Origin: Metridium senile
Taxonomy: Eukaryota; Cnidaria; Anthozoa; Actiniaria; Metridiidae
Assembly (NCBI GenBank): GCA_949775045.1
Contig: OX459096.1
Span: 30,021,475-30,085,474, forward strand
DNA: 64,000 bases
Direction: 5' to 3'
A program made the translations under genes and the position numbers. Below the pieces are notes generated by a model. The model was not told where the DNA came from. It made no database searches and saw only the letters and a list, made by a program, of their open reading frames with translations. Positions 11,151 to 23,300 of this stretch are shown here, piece after piece (positions within the stretch are counted from its first letter, which is position 1; each line of letters begins with the position of its first letter).

Positions 11151-12498
11151 CCATATATTCAAAACGTTAAAAGTTATTTTATTAACTATAATTACATATC
11201 TGTCTTTTATTCAGAAAACTTTCACCATTTTTTGCTTCATAAGTATTGCATCTTTGACCAGCCCAAAATGTAAAATATTGTTTTTGTTGAGACTTGTGTA
11301 TGACTGAAGATATACTAATGTTTTCAACATAAATCTTTTGGCAAAATTTAATGTCTGGAACATTAGTAATTAACACTTTTATATATAAGTGTTTAAATAG
11401 AGTGCATGTCATAAATCTGTTAAACAACAACTACTAACTATTTAGGACATGTATTACTAGTTTTGTTTCACAGATATTTGATGGCATATAATTGGACTCA
11501 TCAAAGAAATGGCAATCATTGTACTCATTGTTTCGGCTGAAAGAACTTTTACAGTCCAGTAGTTTTTCATTCTTTACATTGTTTATTGTTGGCTTAGTTA
11601 TCACACTTGGTATTTTTAAGAAAATATTTTATCTAGGACCATAGCTATAGGCTGACAGTACAGTTTAAACGGTTTATTTTTTATATCAAATTCAAAACAG
11701 AACAAAATGACGTTTTGTTACAACATATCATACCTGTACTTGATCATTTGGGCTAATTATATGTCCAATGTTTTAGTGTCTTTTATTTTAAATTATTATA
11801 TACTAGCTTTCTTTGTTAATATATTGTATGTGTTAGAGTGTGACTTGTACATTAACATTAATTATGTGTTGCTGCAATCCTTGATAAAACCATTGGGTCA
11901 GTACAACTATTTGCTGATTACTAACAAACAATATGACCATGTCATCCTTCCTTGCAAGACTTCAAATCTGGGGAATTGATAGTTGAGACTGCATGATAGC
12001 CGGGTGACAACATATCCAAGATTATCTTGGAGAGTTGGGAGAGTTAGCATACCATTGAACTCTCCAGGTCTAGCTTGGAGTTTGTTAGGTTGAAGCATGG
12101 AATCTCCAGTTTTTGAGGGAAAACCGTAAAATCTCCTGTATTTTGAGAAGAGTGTTTCTATTTTGTTTTCTATTTCAAAACCAAAAAAAAATTGTGGGAT
12201 TTGTGATTCTTCCACATAATATATATACCAACTTGGTCCTGATTTAACCATTCTTACAATTCTCCAGATTTGCAACTGTATGAGGTTGGCATATGTATGA
12301 ATTAGATTAGTTTAGCCATGGATTTGTTTGGCTGGATGTAGGCTATAGCTAGTATAATGGCTTAGCAAAAGTTTCTCTCCCTAGCTCCTGTTCTTCAACT
12401 GAATTAGACCTATATGTGCAGCTGTGGTAATAATTATTGTCATTTAGTGCTACATCAAATAGTTTGTTTTAGTGTGCATAGGAGAGTGATGTGAATGA
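11151..12498. other. ODF3 downstream spacer
   Basis: AT-rich DNA downstream of ODF3 containing its 3' UTR. Around 12030-12290, CTCTCCAG/CTCCAG words recur in sequence that may be an old repeat. I could not support any coding exon here. Confidence 0.4.
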
Positions 12499-12505
12499 TG
12501 TATAG

Positions 12506-12816
12506 CCCCAGGGGGGTACTCCCTTTGTCCAAGTGGTAGGGGTGATCGGAGGAGGTTTTGAAAACCACCCCTGAAAGGTACGCACATATAAAAATAACTG
12601 ATACAGCCTTGTTGATTTCTACCCGAACAAAGCAACAAAACAGTAAAAATGACTCTTAAAGGTATGAAATCATGTTACGTAACTGATTTTTGAGCCAAAA
12701 CCTTAAAAGGGCCCTAAAATACAGGACATATTTTTACCCTAACCCTAAAAGGTACGCCCGATCTCACCCCTACCACTTGGACAAGGAGAGTACCGCCCCC
12801 CCCCCCCCCCCCCAGG
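12506..12816. mobile_element. Palindromic MITE with GTACTC/CCAAGTGGTAGGGGTGA ends (copy 1)
   Basis: The left GTACTCCCTTTGTCCAAGTG and the right inverted copy share the core TTGTCCAAGTGGTAGGGGTGA. The ends carry G/C runs. TGTATAG occurs on both flanks (12499-12505 and 12817-12823) as a 7-bp target duplication. The inner motif ACCCTAAAAGGTA is shared with the element at 13181. Confidence 0.75.
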
Positions 12817-12911
12817 TGTATAGCATACATTATGAAAGAACTAAGACTGCAGCCGAATATCAAGATGATTATGTTGATTATCTATCTCAAATGAAGTCCT
12901 GCATGGAATAG
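12817..12911 (+). other. Short open frame interrupted by a MITE; gene status unknown
   Basis: GTG TAT AGC at 12816 onward opens about 31 codons ending in TAG at 12909-12911. The composition looks protein-like (YERTKTAAEYQDDYVDYLSQ). Without the MITE, the frame would start at an ATG one codon upstream, preceded at once by a stop. It could be the last exon of an unseen gene or chance. I do not recognise it. Confidence 0.2.
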
Positions 12912-13180
12912 AGCAAGGGTTAAAGAAATATTATCGGCTACTGTCAGGATAAAGCTATCAGTCAGTAGTGAGTAATATAAGCATGAAATGAATGTAAATA
13001 TGGCAGGGCAAGATGCCAGCCATATAGCTTTTGCAGGATATCTTCTTTGTATAAATCAGTTTATTTAGTGAATAAAATATTACAAATCATGTTTTAAGTA
13101 CCATAATTTAATACACCACAATAGTCTGATCTTTTGATCTTGTTGATCAAGCTCTGCAGCCTTGATAACATATTATATAC

Positions 13181-13473
13181 CCGGGGGGGGGGGGGGGGGG
13201 GATCCCTCCAACAATTGATAGGGGTGCTTGACGGACGGTTTTGATAATGACCCTAAAAGGTATGGCATAAATTAACTCAAATAGTGATTTCAGACCCTAA
13301 AAGGTATGACCACATTCAAAAAATTTTTAATATGTATAATCGTAAGTTCGAAAACTGACCCTAAAAGGTACGGTGCCAGTTTGAGACCCTAAAAGGTACG
13401 GGAGGGTCTTATTTTCGACCATAAAAGGTCTGTCGCGCACCCCTATCCATTTTCTAAGGGAGTCCCCCCCTGG
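13181..13473. mobile_element. Palindromic MITE, same family as 12506 (copy 2)
   Basis: A long G run at the left end and CCCCCCC at the right flank inverted halves (GATAGGGGTGC left, GCACCCCTATCC right). The inner motif GACCCTAAAAGGTA is repeated several times. No clear target duplication was found. Confidence 0.6.
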
Positions 13474-14255
13474 ATAATATATTCTTTAGAATTTGACTAC
13501 AGACCATGGAATTATTGCTTGCACATTCTTTAAATTACAGTTAGCTGTATACAAATTCTAAATAATTTTTTTTAAATTCTAAAGAATCTATTATATGATA
13601 TCTAAGCTGAGGTTAATTGACGTATTTCTTTGGGATGATAATTTTCGTTCTGGGTATTTTTTTGGGTCATGAGTCCTCAGTGAGTCCTGCAACATATTTT
13701 TTTAAAGTCTTACAAAGAAACCCATATTTTTTTCAGCAAGGCGTGAGTTCCGTAACGAAACAACTTATAACAATATGAAGCTCCGTCGGACCCCCTGTCA
13801 TTACATCGCCTGGGGTCTGCCTCTGCCTGAGGCACATGTATTTATACAGTAAACTGACGGGTTTCCTGTATCGTTTGCATTCCCTAGGGGGAGGGCCTTG
13901 AACAATTCGCACGTGGGGAAGACTGGGTCATTTTGTTCATTAATGCTGGCGGATTTGCTGGTCGATTTGCTGTTTGTAGACAGGGTCACGTACCGCTACT
14001 CGATTATACAAACAACTCAACACTGTTAGCAGAAGAGAAATACCACCCCTTTTCTATTTCTATACCTACTTTTTTATCAGTAAGCTTTCGGTCTGTTTTG
14101 TAAAGGTCCATAATTTTGTACATTGCATTTAGACAAATTATTGTCTTGTGACTGACATACGACACTGAAGCAAATATATTAGGGCGATCCGTCACGATTT
14201 ATTCAATCGACGTTTTGAAATTTTCCTATATTAGAAGAACGTATATTGCAGTGTT
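13474..14255. promoter_or_regulatory. Upstream region of ENT distal first exon
   Basis: About 780 bp before the distal start codon of the nucleoside transporter. No TATA box is obvious next to the ATG. The region is inferred to hold the distal promoter because it precedes a first exon with a good donor. Confidence 0.35.
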
Positions 14256-14353
14256 ATGGGAAAAAAGGAAATATCTAAAGAATACGATAGACTTTTGGAT
14301 GACACAGACGATGCAGAGCACCAACCAACAACTACTGTTGAAGTCGTTGACCG
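14256..14353 (+). CDS. ENT: ENT distal alternative first exon (acidic dileucine N-terminus)
   Basis: The ATG at 14256 opens 32 codons plus two bases and ends at a strong donor (CG|GTAAGT). The phase and the terminal Asp-Arg are the same as in the proximal first exon, so it splices in frame to 20761. EYDRLLDDTDD contains [DE]xxxL[LI], a motif that sorts membrane proteins to endosomes or lysosomes; ENT3 uses one. Function is inferred from the motif alone. Confidence 0.75.
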
Positions 14354-17300
14354 GTAAGTGAACAACTTTCATTTATTTGTAAAGTGAATTTATGTTAGTA
14401 TTTGCTGGTCGAACTGAATATCCTAACACTCGAGCTAATTCATTGTAGAATTTTAATAGAATTCACTCGACACGAAGGCAAAAAGGGAAAAAAATACAAA
14501 CGTACGAAGAAATCGAGTCATCAATTCCTTGAGTTCTAGAAAAAAAATTAACTTCAAAATAGGCTTTATTTTTCAATAATCTTTCATTGCAGGTTTTTTT
14601 AATTGCTATTTTATTTGAAAAGCCATAACGAAAAGTTATATTAGTAGCCAATTTATTTTCGTTTGTAAAATGCACACGGCCACACTCGTCTTATACATAA
14701 CATTTGTTGTAGCTGCCGCAAGTTGATTTTGATCTGTATTTCAATATTAACCCAGCCAAAAAAAATATTATTTTAGAAAATTAAAATAAAAACGAATGCC
14801 TGAAGGTTAACTTTGCTACTTAGCAACATCCCAAAGCTAGGAATGCTAGATTGGAGGAGGAGGGTTGGTCATCTCAGAAAGCCAGAGTGCTCTTTACTAC
14901 CCAGGGGAGACCCCCATGTATATATTTTTTAAAAATAGTGTAAAATTTCAAAATAATACTTAAATGTATCAACTTAATAATCCCTCCCCCCTCAAATGTA
15001 TAGCTGTTTATTTGTCATACCATGATATCATTTTGGGTGCCTACTAACATACTAAACCTAAGGCATTAGATTTTTCTCAATCTCAATGTCAACCAACAAA
15101 AGTATGACATCCATTTCCACTGTGTTCAGATCTGGGTCCTGTCCTGCCATCCACTCCCCCTCCCCCCGACTCATGTCCTCATTGTTATCATAATTATAAG
15201 TATGTTTTAATTCTCATACACATACCTAGCTATTACAGACATCTTATGTGGTCTGTCTGGTCTCCAATTAAATCAAACTTGGCACCTAGCTACTTTAAAA
15301 CAAGTTTATTCTCATGGCAATAAGTTATTGTTAACCATAGGAAATAATTCTGGTTTAAAATCTAAATTATAGGAAAACATTTCAAAAGTCTTTCTTTTAT
15401 TTAGTAGAAGTATGACATTTATTTGCTCTTGTGCAAATGCCCTTCTCCTCCAATCAGATCACATACACATGCTCTCCATTTTTAGACATTTCTAGGTTTT
15501 TATTAGCTGAGTTGGGTAATTAATTCCCTTGTCTATGTCATATTTCCAATTTTTGTGAACAATGAAAATCCTTACTTTGGTTAGAATAGTATAGATAGAT
15601 TAAGTAGAGCAACTTAACAGTCAGATAGGTTACAGTGCTTGATATATAATTTGTTAGTATTTATAAAATATATTTTTAATATTTTAACGTTTGACTAGAC
15701 CGTATTGCCCAAGCTCAGTCTTTTTTTTTAATGCAAATATTATGTTTTCCTTTTTTGGAAAAATATTAAAAAGTTATGAAACGCAAATCAGTCAAACGTT
15801 TTTTCTTTTTTTATTGTCAGTATTTTTTTGTAGATAAGTAATCTTCTCCTATTTTTTCTTTTTTTTTTCTTCTTTTTCTTCTTCACTCTGAAGATGACTT
15901 CAGCTAAGGTTGTCGAAAGATCAGACGTCAACACCATCACTACATCACCTTGGACGATCATGCCTCATCTACATTAATTTTTTTTTTCAATGTTTCAATT
16001 CTCTTCGGCTGCTCCATCACTTTCTTTTTCTTCTTTATATTCCTTTGCCTCTTATTGTTTGAACTTTTCTTTTGTGATTCCATTTATTTACTCTCCTTTT
16101 CTTTTGCTTATCTTATATATTACTTTTTTTGCTCACAAGAAAGCTTGGCTAGAGGGAGCTGTGCTTTCCCAGGATCAGATAATCTGTGTTTCATTTATTT
16201 TTCTTTTCATTCTATTTTTAATGTCTCGCTTTTTAGTTTGTTTCTTTGTGTGACTTTTTATGATATCCGGTGAGTGTTGTGTGACATATTGACAGGGATT
16301 TCTACGTAATAAATATCATTTTAATAAATGATCGCTTCATGTACGTTTCGCCAAATAATAAAAAAATATCTTGCATTAAACAAACCCCAAACAAACAAAC
16401 TTTTTCACATAAAAAGGCTTCTCAAAAATTCTCCTGAAATTAAAAGATGCATTTTTCGATTTTTGAAAAATAGAGCTACAACACATCAGGAGCCCTGAAC
16501 ACATCTTTTGTATTGTTTTATTTGCACGGTTCGACGATCAGCGCGTGACCGTCACGTGCTTCCGGGCCAAAGTTTATGTCAGTAATTTATGCAGACCCTT
16601 ACCTGCCATTGTTAGTTTGTGATATCAATTATCAAAAAAGGCACATGACTTGAACCCAAGAAACATCGCCGATCTACTTGCACTGACAGGCCAATTCTCG
16701 TCTTTCCTTTCTGCGCACAGCGTTCGATCTCGCGTGGGGGGCGAACATTTCGTTGGACATACCGAATAATTTGTTAGAGTAACAGAAATCTTTTATAATC
16801 AACATGGGTACAGGCAAAGATTTGTTTGTTGAGACCAAGCCTATGCTGAAAGAAGAGAAGAAAGAGGGTAAAAGCGCTCTTATCGTATCGATGGCTCCTA
16901 AAGACAGGTACGTAGATAGTTTAGAAGTGTATTTAGTATTACTATGACTGTTAGATTAATCAGGTCGAAGTTAGGCAGAAAAAAACGCTCAACCGTCCTT
17001 AACAGCTGTCTTTATTTTTGATTCTGACATATTTCAACGAGTACGTTTGTTTTCTATGTTTATCTACTCGACTTATTACCGTAATTTGCGTAACTAAAAG
17101 GTTCGATGGTTAAAAATTGAGACAAACACATGAATTTGTATGTTTAATGAGCATTTGATTTTTTTTTTTTGATAAAAACATTATTCAACAACTGCTCATC
17201 GGCTTCTTCAAACGTACAAGATTGTGCTCTGTGATAAAAACCGACAGAAAATCTACGAAAAGATGGCATTTTATATAGAAATTCAGTCGTTTTTTGACAG

Positions 17301-20300
17301 CACATCATGTGTTTTTTTCGGTCTCTAGGGAATTGTTATTTCAAAAAGAATGTTGAGAGACGTTATTTATTACATTTGAAATTTCCATGACAATTTGCTC
17401 TTCTTGGCTATGTTCTTATAAAATCAATCGAACGGCAAATGTTCGAATATGCTTTCGTGACTCTAACTTCGTCGGCTTTTTAAAAGTTCCAATCTGTAAA
17501 AACAAAACGCTCGACTAGCACAAACTTGCTCTAAACAAACTCAAAATGTTCTATTGTTGAAACAGCTGATTACCATAATAATATATCTTTCTCTCCTTTC
17601 AAACTTGTAAAAAGAATGGTTTAAATTAATTTCTTTTAAGATTTGTTGATTTCACAATCGGACGTGAAAACCTCGAGGTTTAGAGTGAGTATTCATCCAT
17701 TTCCTCCAGAACCCTGGGGTACCAACACTGGTCAATGACACTGACATTTTTGTTGCGCATTTGCTGTAGATTAAAAACATTCATTTTATTTAAAAGATTT
17801 ATTTAAGTTGAAAAGTGTATTCCATAAACTTTTCAGTGGGGCAAATTTAATTATACCACATTTTTAAGCTGTGGTTAAATTATAACAAAACAATATTTAA
17901 TGTCTGTATTAATTAAAAGTATTGCATCATTAATATGAAGAATTGCTGTGGAAACTAAACAGTCTATTTCATGTTGCTAGATACAGCTCCTAAAAGTGAT
18001 GGTCAATCAAATTCGTTAATATATTCTGTTCTATATACACTATTAAATCATATCATGACAATTTGAATAACTATCACCCCCCACTGATCAGCCTAGTCAA
18101 ACACAATAATCAGTGATTTTATGGGATCTATTTCTTTCCCTATAAACATATCTAATCATATATTTTATCATATCATTATTCTGATACCCAGAATCAAACA
18201 AAAGCTCCATCCCAATAACTCAAGACCTAGGTTTAAAACGGTGACCAATATCCCGTGGTAGATATTTCAATGGTTGATTTAGGCCAAGTAAAAAAAAGCA
18301 TATGTTTATCATCCCCGCCCGCTTCAATTTTTTGGGCCGCACAGATTTTTTTATTATTTGTTATTACAACATCAGCTTTAATAAATATGAAGAAGATAAA
18401 CAAAACAAAAATTTACTGATTTCAGAAATTTATGCTATTGGGTTCACGGAATCCAAAAAAATTTTCATGTAATCTTTTGTTTCAAAAAAGTTACAGGCTC
18501 ATGATTATATGTGGTTGCTCTCCCTCAAAACAAGAATAAAGAAATGCTTATTAGTAAAATACATTAGCCTTACAACTTGGAAATATATGACCATCTTTAC
18601 TTTTCTTTCCTCAGTGCCATTGATTTGTCTATGGACAACTTAAATAAGGACTTTAAACTGTTTTTGACAGAAACAACTCCGAGCCAGTTGTATTAAAACA
18701 TGAGTCAGACACATATTATAAGATATTACATACAATATTCAAGTTGTACGTTTGTATATTTGTTGCTGTTTAGAATATATTTGAACATTATATCAACCAA
18801 AGTTGCGTATATTTATTGACTCTTTTTCCAGAAAATTTGATCCTTTTCCCTCGTAGGTACCTGGAATCGTCATTACATGGGTTAAAGCTGTGAATAAAAC
18901 AACTTATGGGAAATAATAAAAAAAAAAAAAAAACGCCCGCCCGCATTATTTTAATTAAAAATTTGGACGATAAACATATGGTTTTTTTTACTTGGCCTTA
19001 TAACTAGAAAGGCATCATTATTATCTTGTTCGTTATTCTCATTATTTTAAACTCCAAAGGGGGGTTGGGGTGATTAATAATGGTAATTGAACTGAGTGGA
19101 GTGCAATTTGGTTCGAAATCAAACGCGCGATTACAAAATCGCACGACCGCGTAGCGGGAGTGCGATTTGAATCGCAAGTTTGATTTCGAACCAAAATTGC
19201 ACGACACGAAGTTCAATTAACACTTAATTATATCCATTTTGAAATCAAACTGTAGTTTATAGCATGCTTTTATTGATTTTTTTACAATACCGGAAACGGA
19301 AATGCTCTTTTTACATTGAAAATGTCATGTGACAGGTCGTTTGCAAGTTTGACAACTGATCACCAGTTTGCTTGGCAGCTCAAGGTTCTTGCAAATTTGG
19401 CGAAATTTATAGTTTAATCTTCAACATCTGACTCAAGAAGGTACAGTTTTTGTGTCTTCGGTAGCTGAGGAGATATTCAGGACTTATGTTGGTCTATTTT
19501 GAGAACTAACTTGATCGTACACATGTGTGTAATGGCGTTGAGCTCAGCAAAACTGGCACACGTGAAATTGAACATACAAGCAAGATTTGGTTGAAATTAA
19601 AGCCAGCAGTGCCTTAAAACTACAAATTAGAATCAAAACTAATGTTTTTAGTTCATGTGAATTTGTTTTTGGAGCTGAGAAGATGCTTTGGGACGTAAAA
19701 AGTTGTACTAGACATCGTCAACACAGCAATGTCCTTGGCACTTGTGAATTCCAAGCTGACATATCAGTGACTTGTACCAGTAGAAAACCGTTTCTTTTCC
19801 TTCAAATAAAACTGACATGCAACTTTGCATTCTTCTGGTGGATTCCAGCTTGTAATTGTAAGGATTCTCTCTGTCTACTTTGGCGTAGAACTAACTGAGG
19901 AGGCATTTAGATGATGTAGACATTCAAAATGGAGAAATGTGCTTACTGTTTTGAAGAAGTTTGTTGGCTGTTTTATTCGCCGTCAAAGTGTTTTTATGGA
20001 GAGCAGATGGCTTCTGTTTGTCTTTGTCCTCGCCTTAAGTTGCTGGAAATCATTCAAATATCTTCTTCGTGCCATAGCTCTTGATATTTTGCAAGTTTTT
20101 GTGTAGCCTACTGGTGGTTTGCTCGCTGGACGTCAGGATCGTTCGGACTATTAACATGTACAATTAGATGGAAAATTAGCCACATTTTCGTCCAAATGGA
20201 CACAAAATAATGGGAAATCAGTTTCTATAGCAGTATTTCGACATCAAGGATGCTTTGGGATTATTCAAGTACTGTAAGTTATTGAAATCATCCATGTTTT

Positions 20301-23300
20301 TGGACATAATTCATAAATTTGTGCTCAAAAACTGTAAAAAAAAAAAAGCCTAAAACTGACATTTTTTTGCATTTTATTTACTGTCATCTGATTGGTTAGT
20401 TTGTTAATTTTCTGTAATCTCATTGGTTGTTCAAATTGGTGCGATTTAGATTCAAAATGGTGCGATTTAGGCCGAAATCAAGCTGTAAAGAACCAATCAG
20501 ATCGCAGGATTCACTAGTGATTTCAAAATGGATATAATTAGTCTCTCAATTGACCCCCTGTATCTGCCTTTGATATGAATAACAATATTATTGTTCTTGT
20601 CTGTCTGGCTAGGCTATCATACATGTGAAAACTCTATTGCTTTCACATGTGAACACAAGGCTAACCAGTCAATAATAGCAGGTCGCCAAATTTCCATTTG
20701 GTTTTCTGCAAATTCAGAATACCTTCACGAGAATAATGATAATAAATAAATATTTTTCAGGTTTAAGATTGTTTACTGGATCATGGTGTTAATGGGAGTA
20801 GGGACGTTATTACCCTGGAACATGTTTATCACAGCACATTCAGTAAGTATGACAATGCTCTTGCTGTTGTTTTTTTTTTTAATTAATTTTTTATTATTAA
20901 TAACTAACACATACACACACAAAATTTACAATTAAAGAGTGTGAATATACACTATTATTATATAATTGTCAATACCTTTATTTCTCTGTTTTAAAAATTT
21001 GACGGAAACTTCTTGTGTCAAAACAAAAAATTATTTTATTTTCATTAAAAATTACATAATAAACAGAACATTACATGGTCGATTGGAGATACAAATTTTA
21101 TCTTCTCATGTTGAAAATCTGTCACTTGTTTGCTGGCCTCACTCATGAAAGATCATTTCAATTAAATTTGTATTGCACGCTCATGTAATATCCTCAATCT
21201 ATTTCAAGAAAGTAAGTAGAATAACAAAGGTAACTTAGAGTGCCTTTCATAACTAAGCAGCCACAGAAATACCAACATGTAAAATGCTTTTCACTGCCAC
21301 CAATCGAAACTACCAAAGGTACTCACTGATTATTTTTTATTGATGGCAGCGTAAACTCTCTCTAAACAGTACTGAAAATCACATTTTTGCTTTTACAATA
21401 TCTTGATGATATACTTCTTGATTAATTAGTGTGGAAAATATGGCGTTGAACAGAAACAGATGGAGAGCTTGATTAATCTATTTATCTGTCAGTGAAATTG
21501 ATATCATATACTTGTTTCCAGTGTTGTAATGAATGAATGTCAGTGACTTATACTCTGTCAAATAAGTTTGTTGTTAAATATTCAAATGTTTTCTTTAGAA
21601 ATACATGTACCATCACAGCTGGCCTGAATTAAATATAACAAGCCATTGTATTTTTGATTGGTGGTTATTAAAAACTGAATATTTTTCTCTTTGCAGTATT
21701 TTACTACAAAGCTAAAGTCTGAGAAAGGACTAGTGCATGAATTTGAAAACTACTTTTCCATAGCTGCCATGGTGCCTAATGTGTTGATGTTCCTTGTGAA
21801 TACATTATTTAAACACAAGTAAGTAGTTTATCATACATTTATGCCCTACCCATTACTGCAGTTTTCATTTTTCTGTGAACTCAGACATTACAATGGCTGG
21901 TTGTGAAATATGTTTTTGCCTGCTGTCAATCAAAAACATAAAAGCTGCCAGTTAATTAGCAGCAGCAAAAAACGTATTTCACAACTAGACGTTGGAAAGT
22001 CTGAGTTCGCAGAAAGACGAAAATCGCAGTAAGGAAAATATTTAGATGGATAAACCTGTATTTAAGCAGGGTAATCCATTCAGAATACTGGGTATTCGGT
22101 TATTAACACGAGCCCTATTTTTTCCTCTATTACTACCAAATTCACTACACTGTTCACAGTCTACAAATAAAGATCAAATCATCTTTGTTAATTGAACTAC
22201 TCACATGACTTGTTCGGGCAACTGAACACTGACTTGAAATTGTGGCTATGGTCTTGTAAAGTAAGAATAACAATACATAAGGATGTGTCTGTGTTTATAA
22301 CCAGATCATTAATGATAATGTAAAAAAATGTTTGTGTTCACAGAGTTTCACTCAATGTTCGGATGTTGGTATCACTTACCTTGATGACTCTATTGTTTGT
22401 GATTACAACAGCTCTTGTTAAAGTGGATACTGATTCATGTAAGTCTTGTTTGCTCTATGATTATAAGCAGACTGTTGTTTTTTAACTATAAAGAACACTT
22501 TCTGTGATTTGTCAATGGGGACAGACATTTTCTATGATATATCAGCATTAGGAGTGTGATTTACTAATATGGAAAGTTAATATTTTAAAATACAAGAAAG
22601 CTTGAAGATTTAACAATACACATTTAAGCTTAGAAAGTGAGTTATGGCCAAAATTATTGCATCACATCTGACTTAAAACTTTTGTCTGTTTTGAAAAAAT
22701 TGCAAATTCAGAATTTGCTAGTTGCTATGCAACGATTTTGGCTTTACCTTTGTATACCAAGTCATTTGCTGATCAATTTGATTTTATATTGTTATTTACT
22801 AAAAATTTATTATTTTCTATTCCAGGGACTCCACAGTTCTTTTACGTTACCATTGCTACAGTAATTGTTGTAAATAGTATGTATTACCACTACTAAAAAA
22901 TAACTTGATTACTATTAATACATCCATAGTTTTTTATGTGATTGATTTGATGTGTACCAATGTTTATTACCCACTTATTTTAGTAGTGTATGAATTATCT
23001 ACTGTAGTAAGCCATTTTGCAATGAGGAACTGTGTAACATCTATATATTTACTCAGTTATTTGAGTAACCATTACTCAGTCATTCTTTTGCAATGAGTAA
23101 CTGTGGATGCATCAATTTCGATATTTTATTAACCACTTCTCAGTCATTTTGTAGTGTGTATTTGACTTTCATACTTGACTTGGTTATTGTGTTATATTTT
23201 ATTTTCTCCTAAAAATCCATCTAGATAAAGTACAAACATTAAAAGTGCGCAACATGAAATAGTAATAAATAGTGATATTTTATACCAATTCTATTCAATG

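Noticed and set aside
19587..19898. 103-codon frame within an ENT intron
   Set aside because: No domain, unusual composition, and it lies inside a TIR-bounded element.
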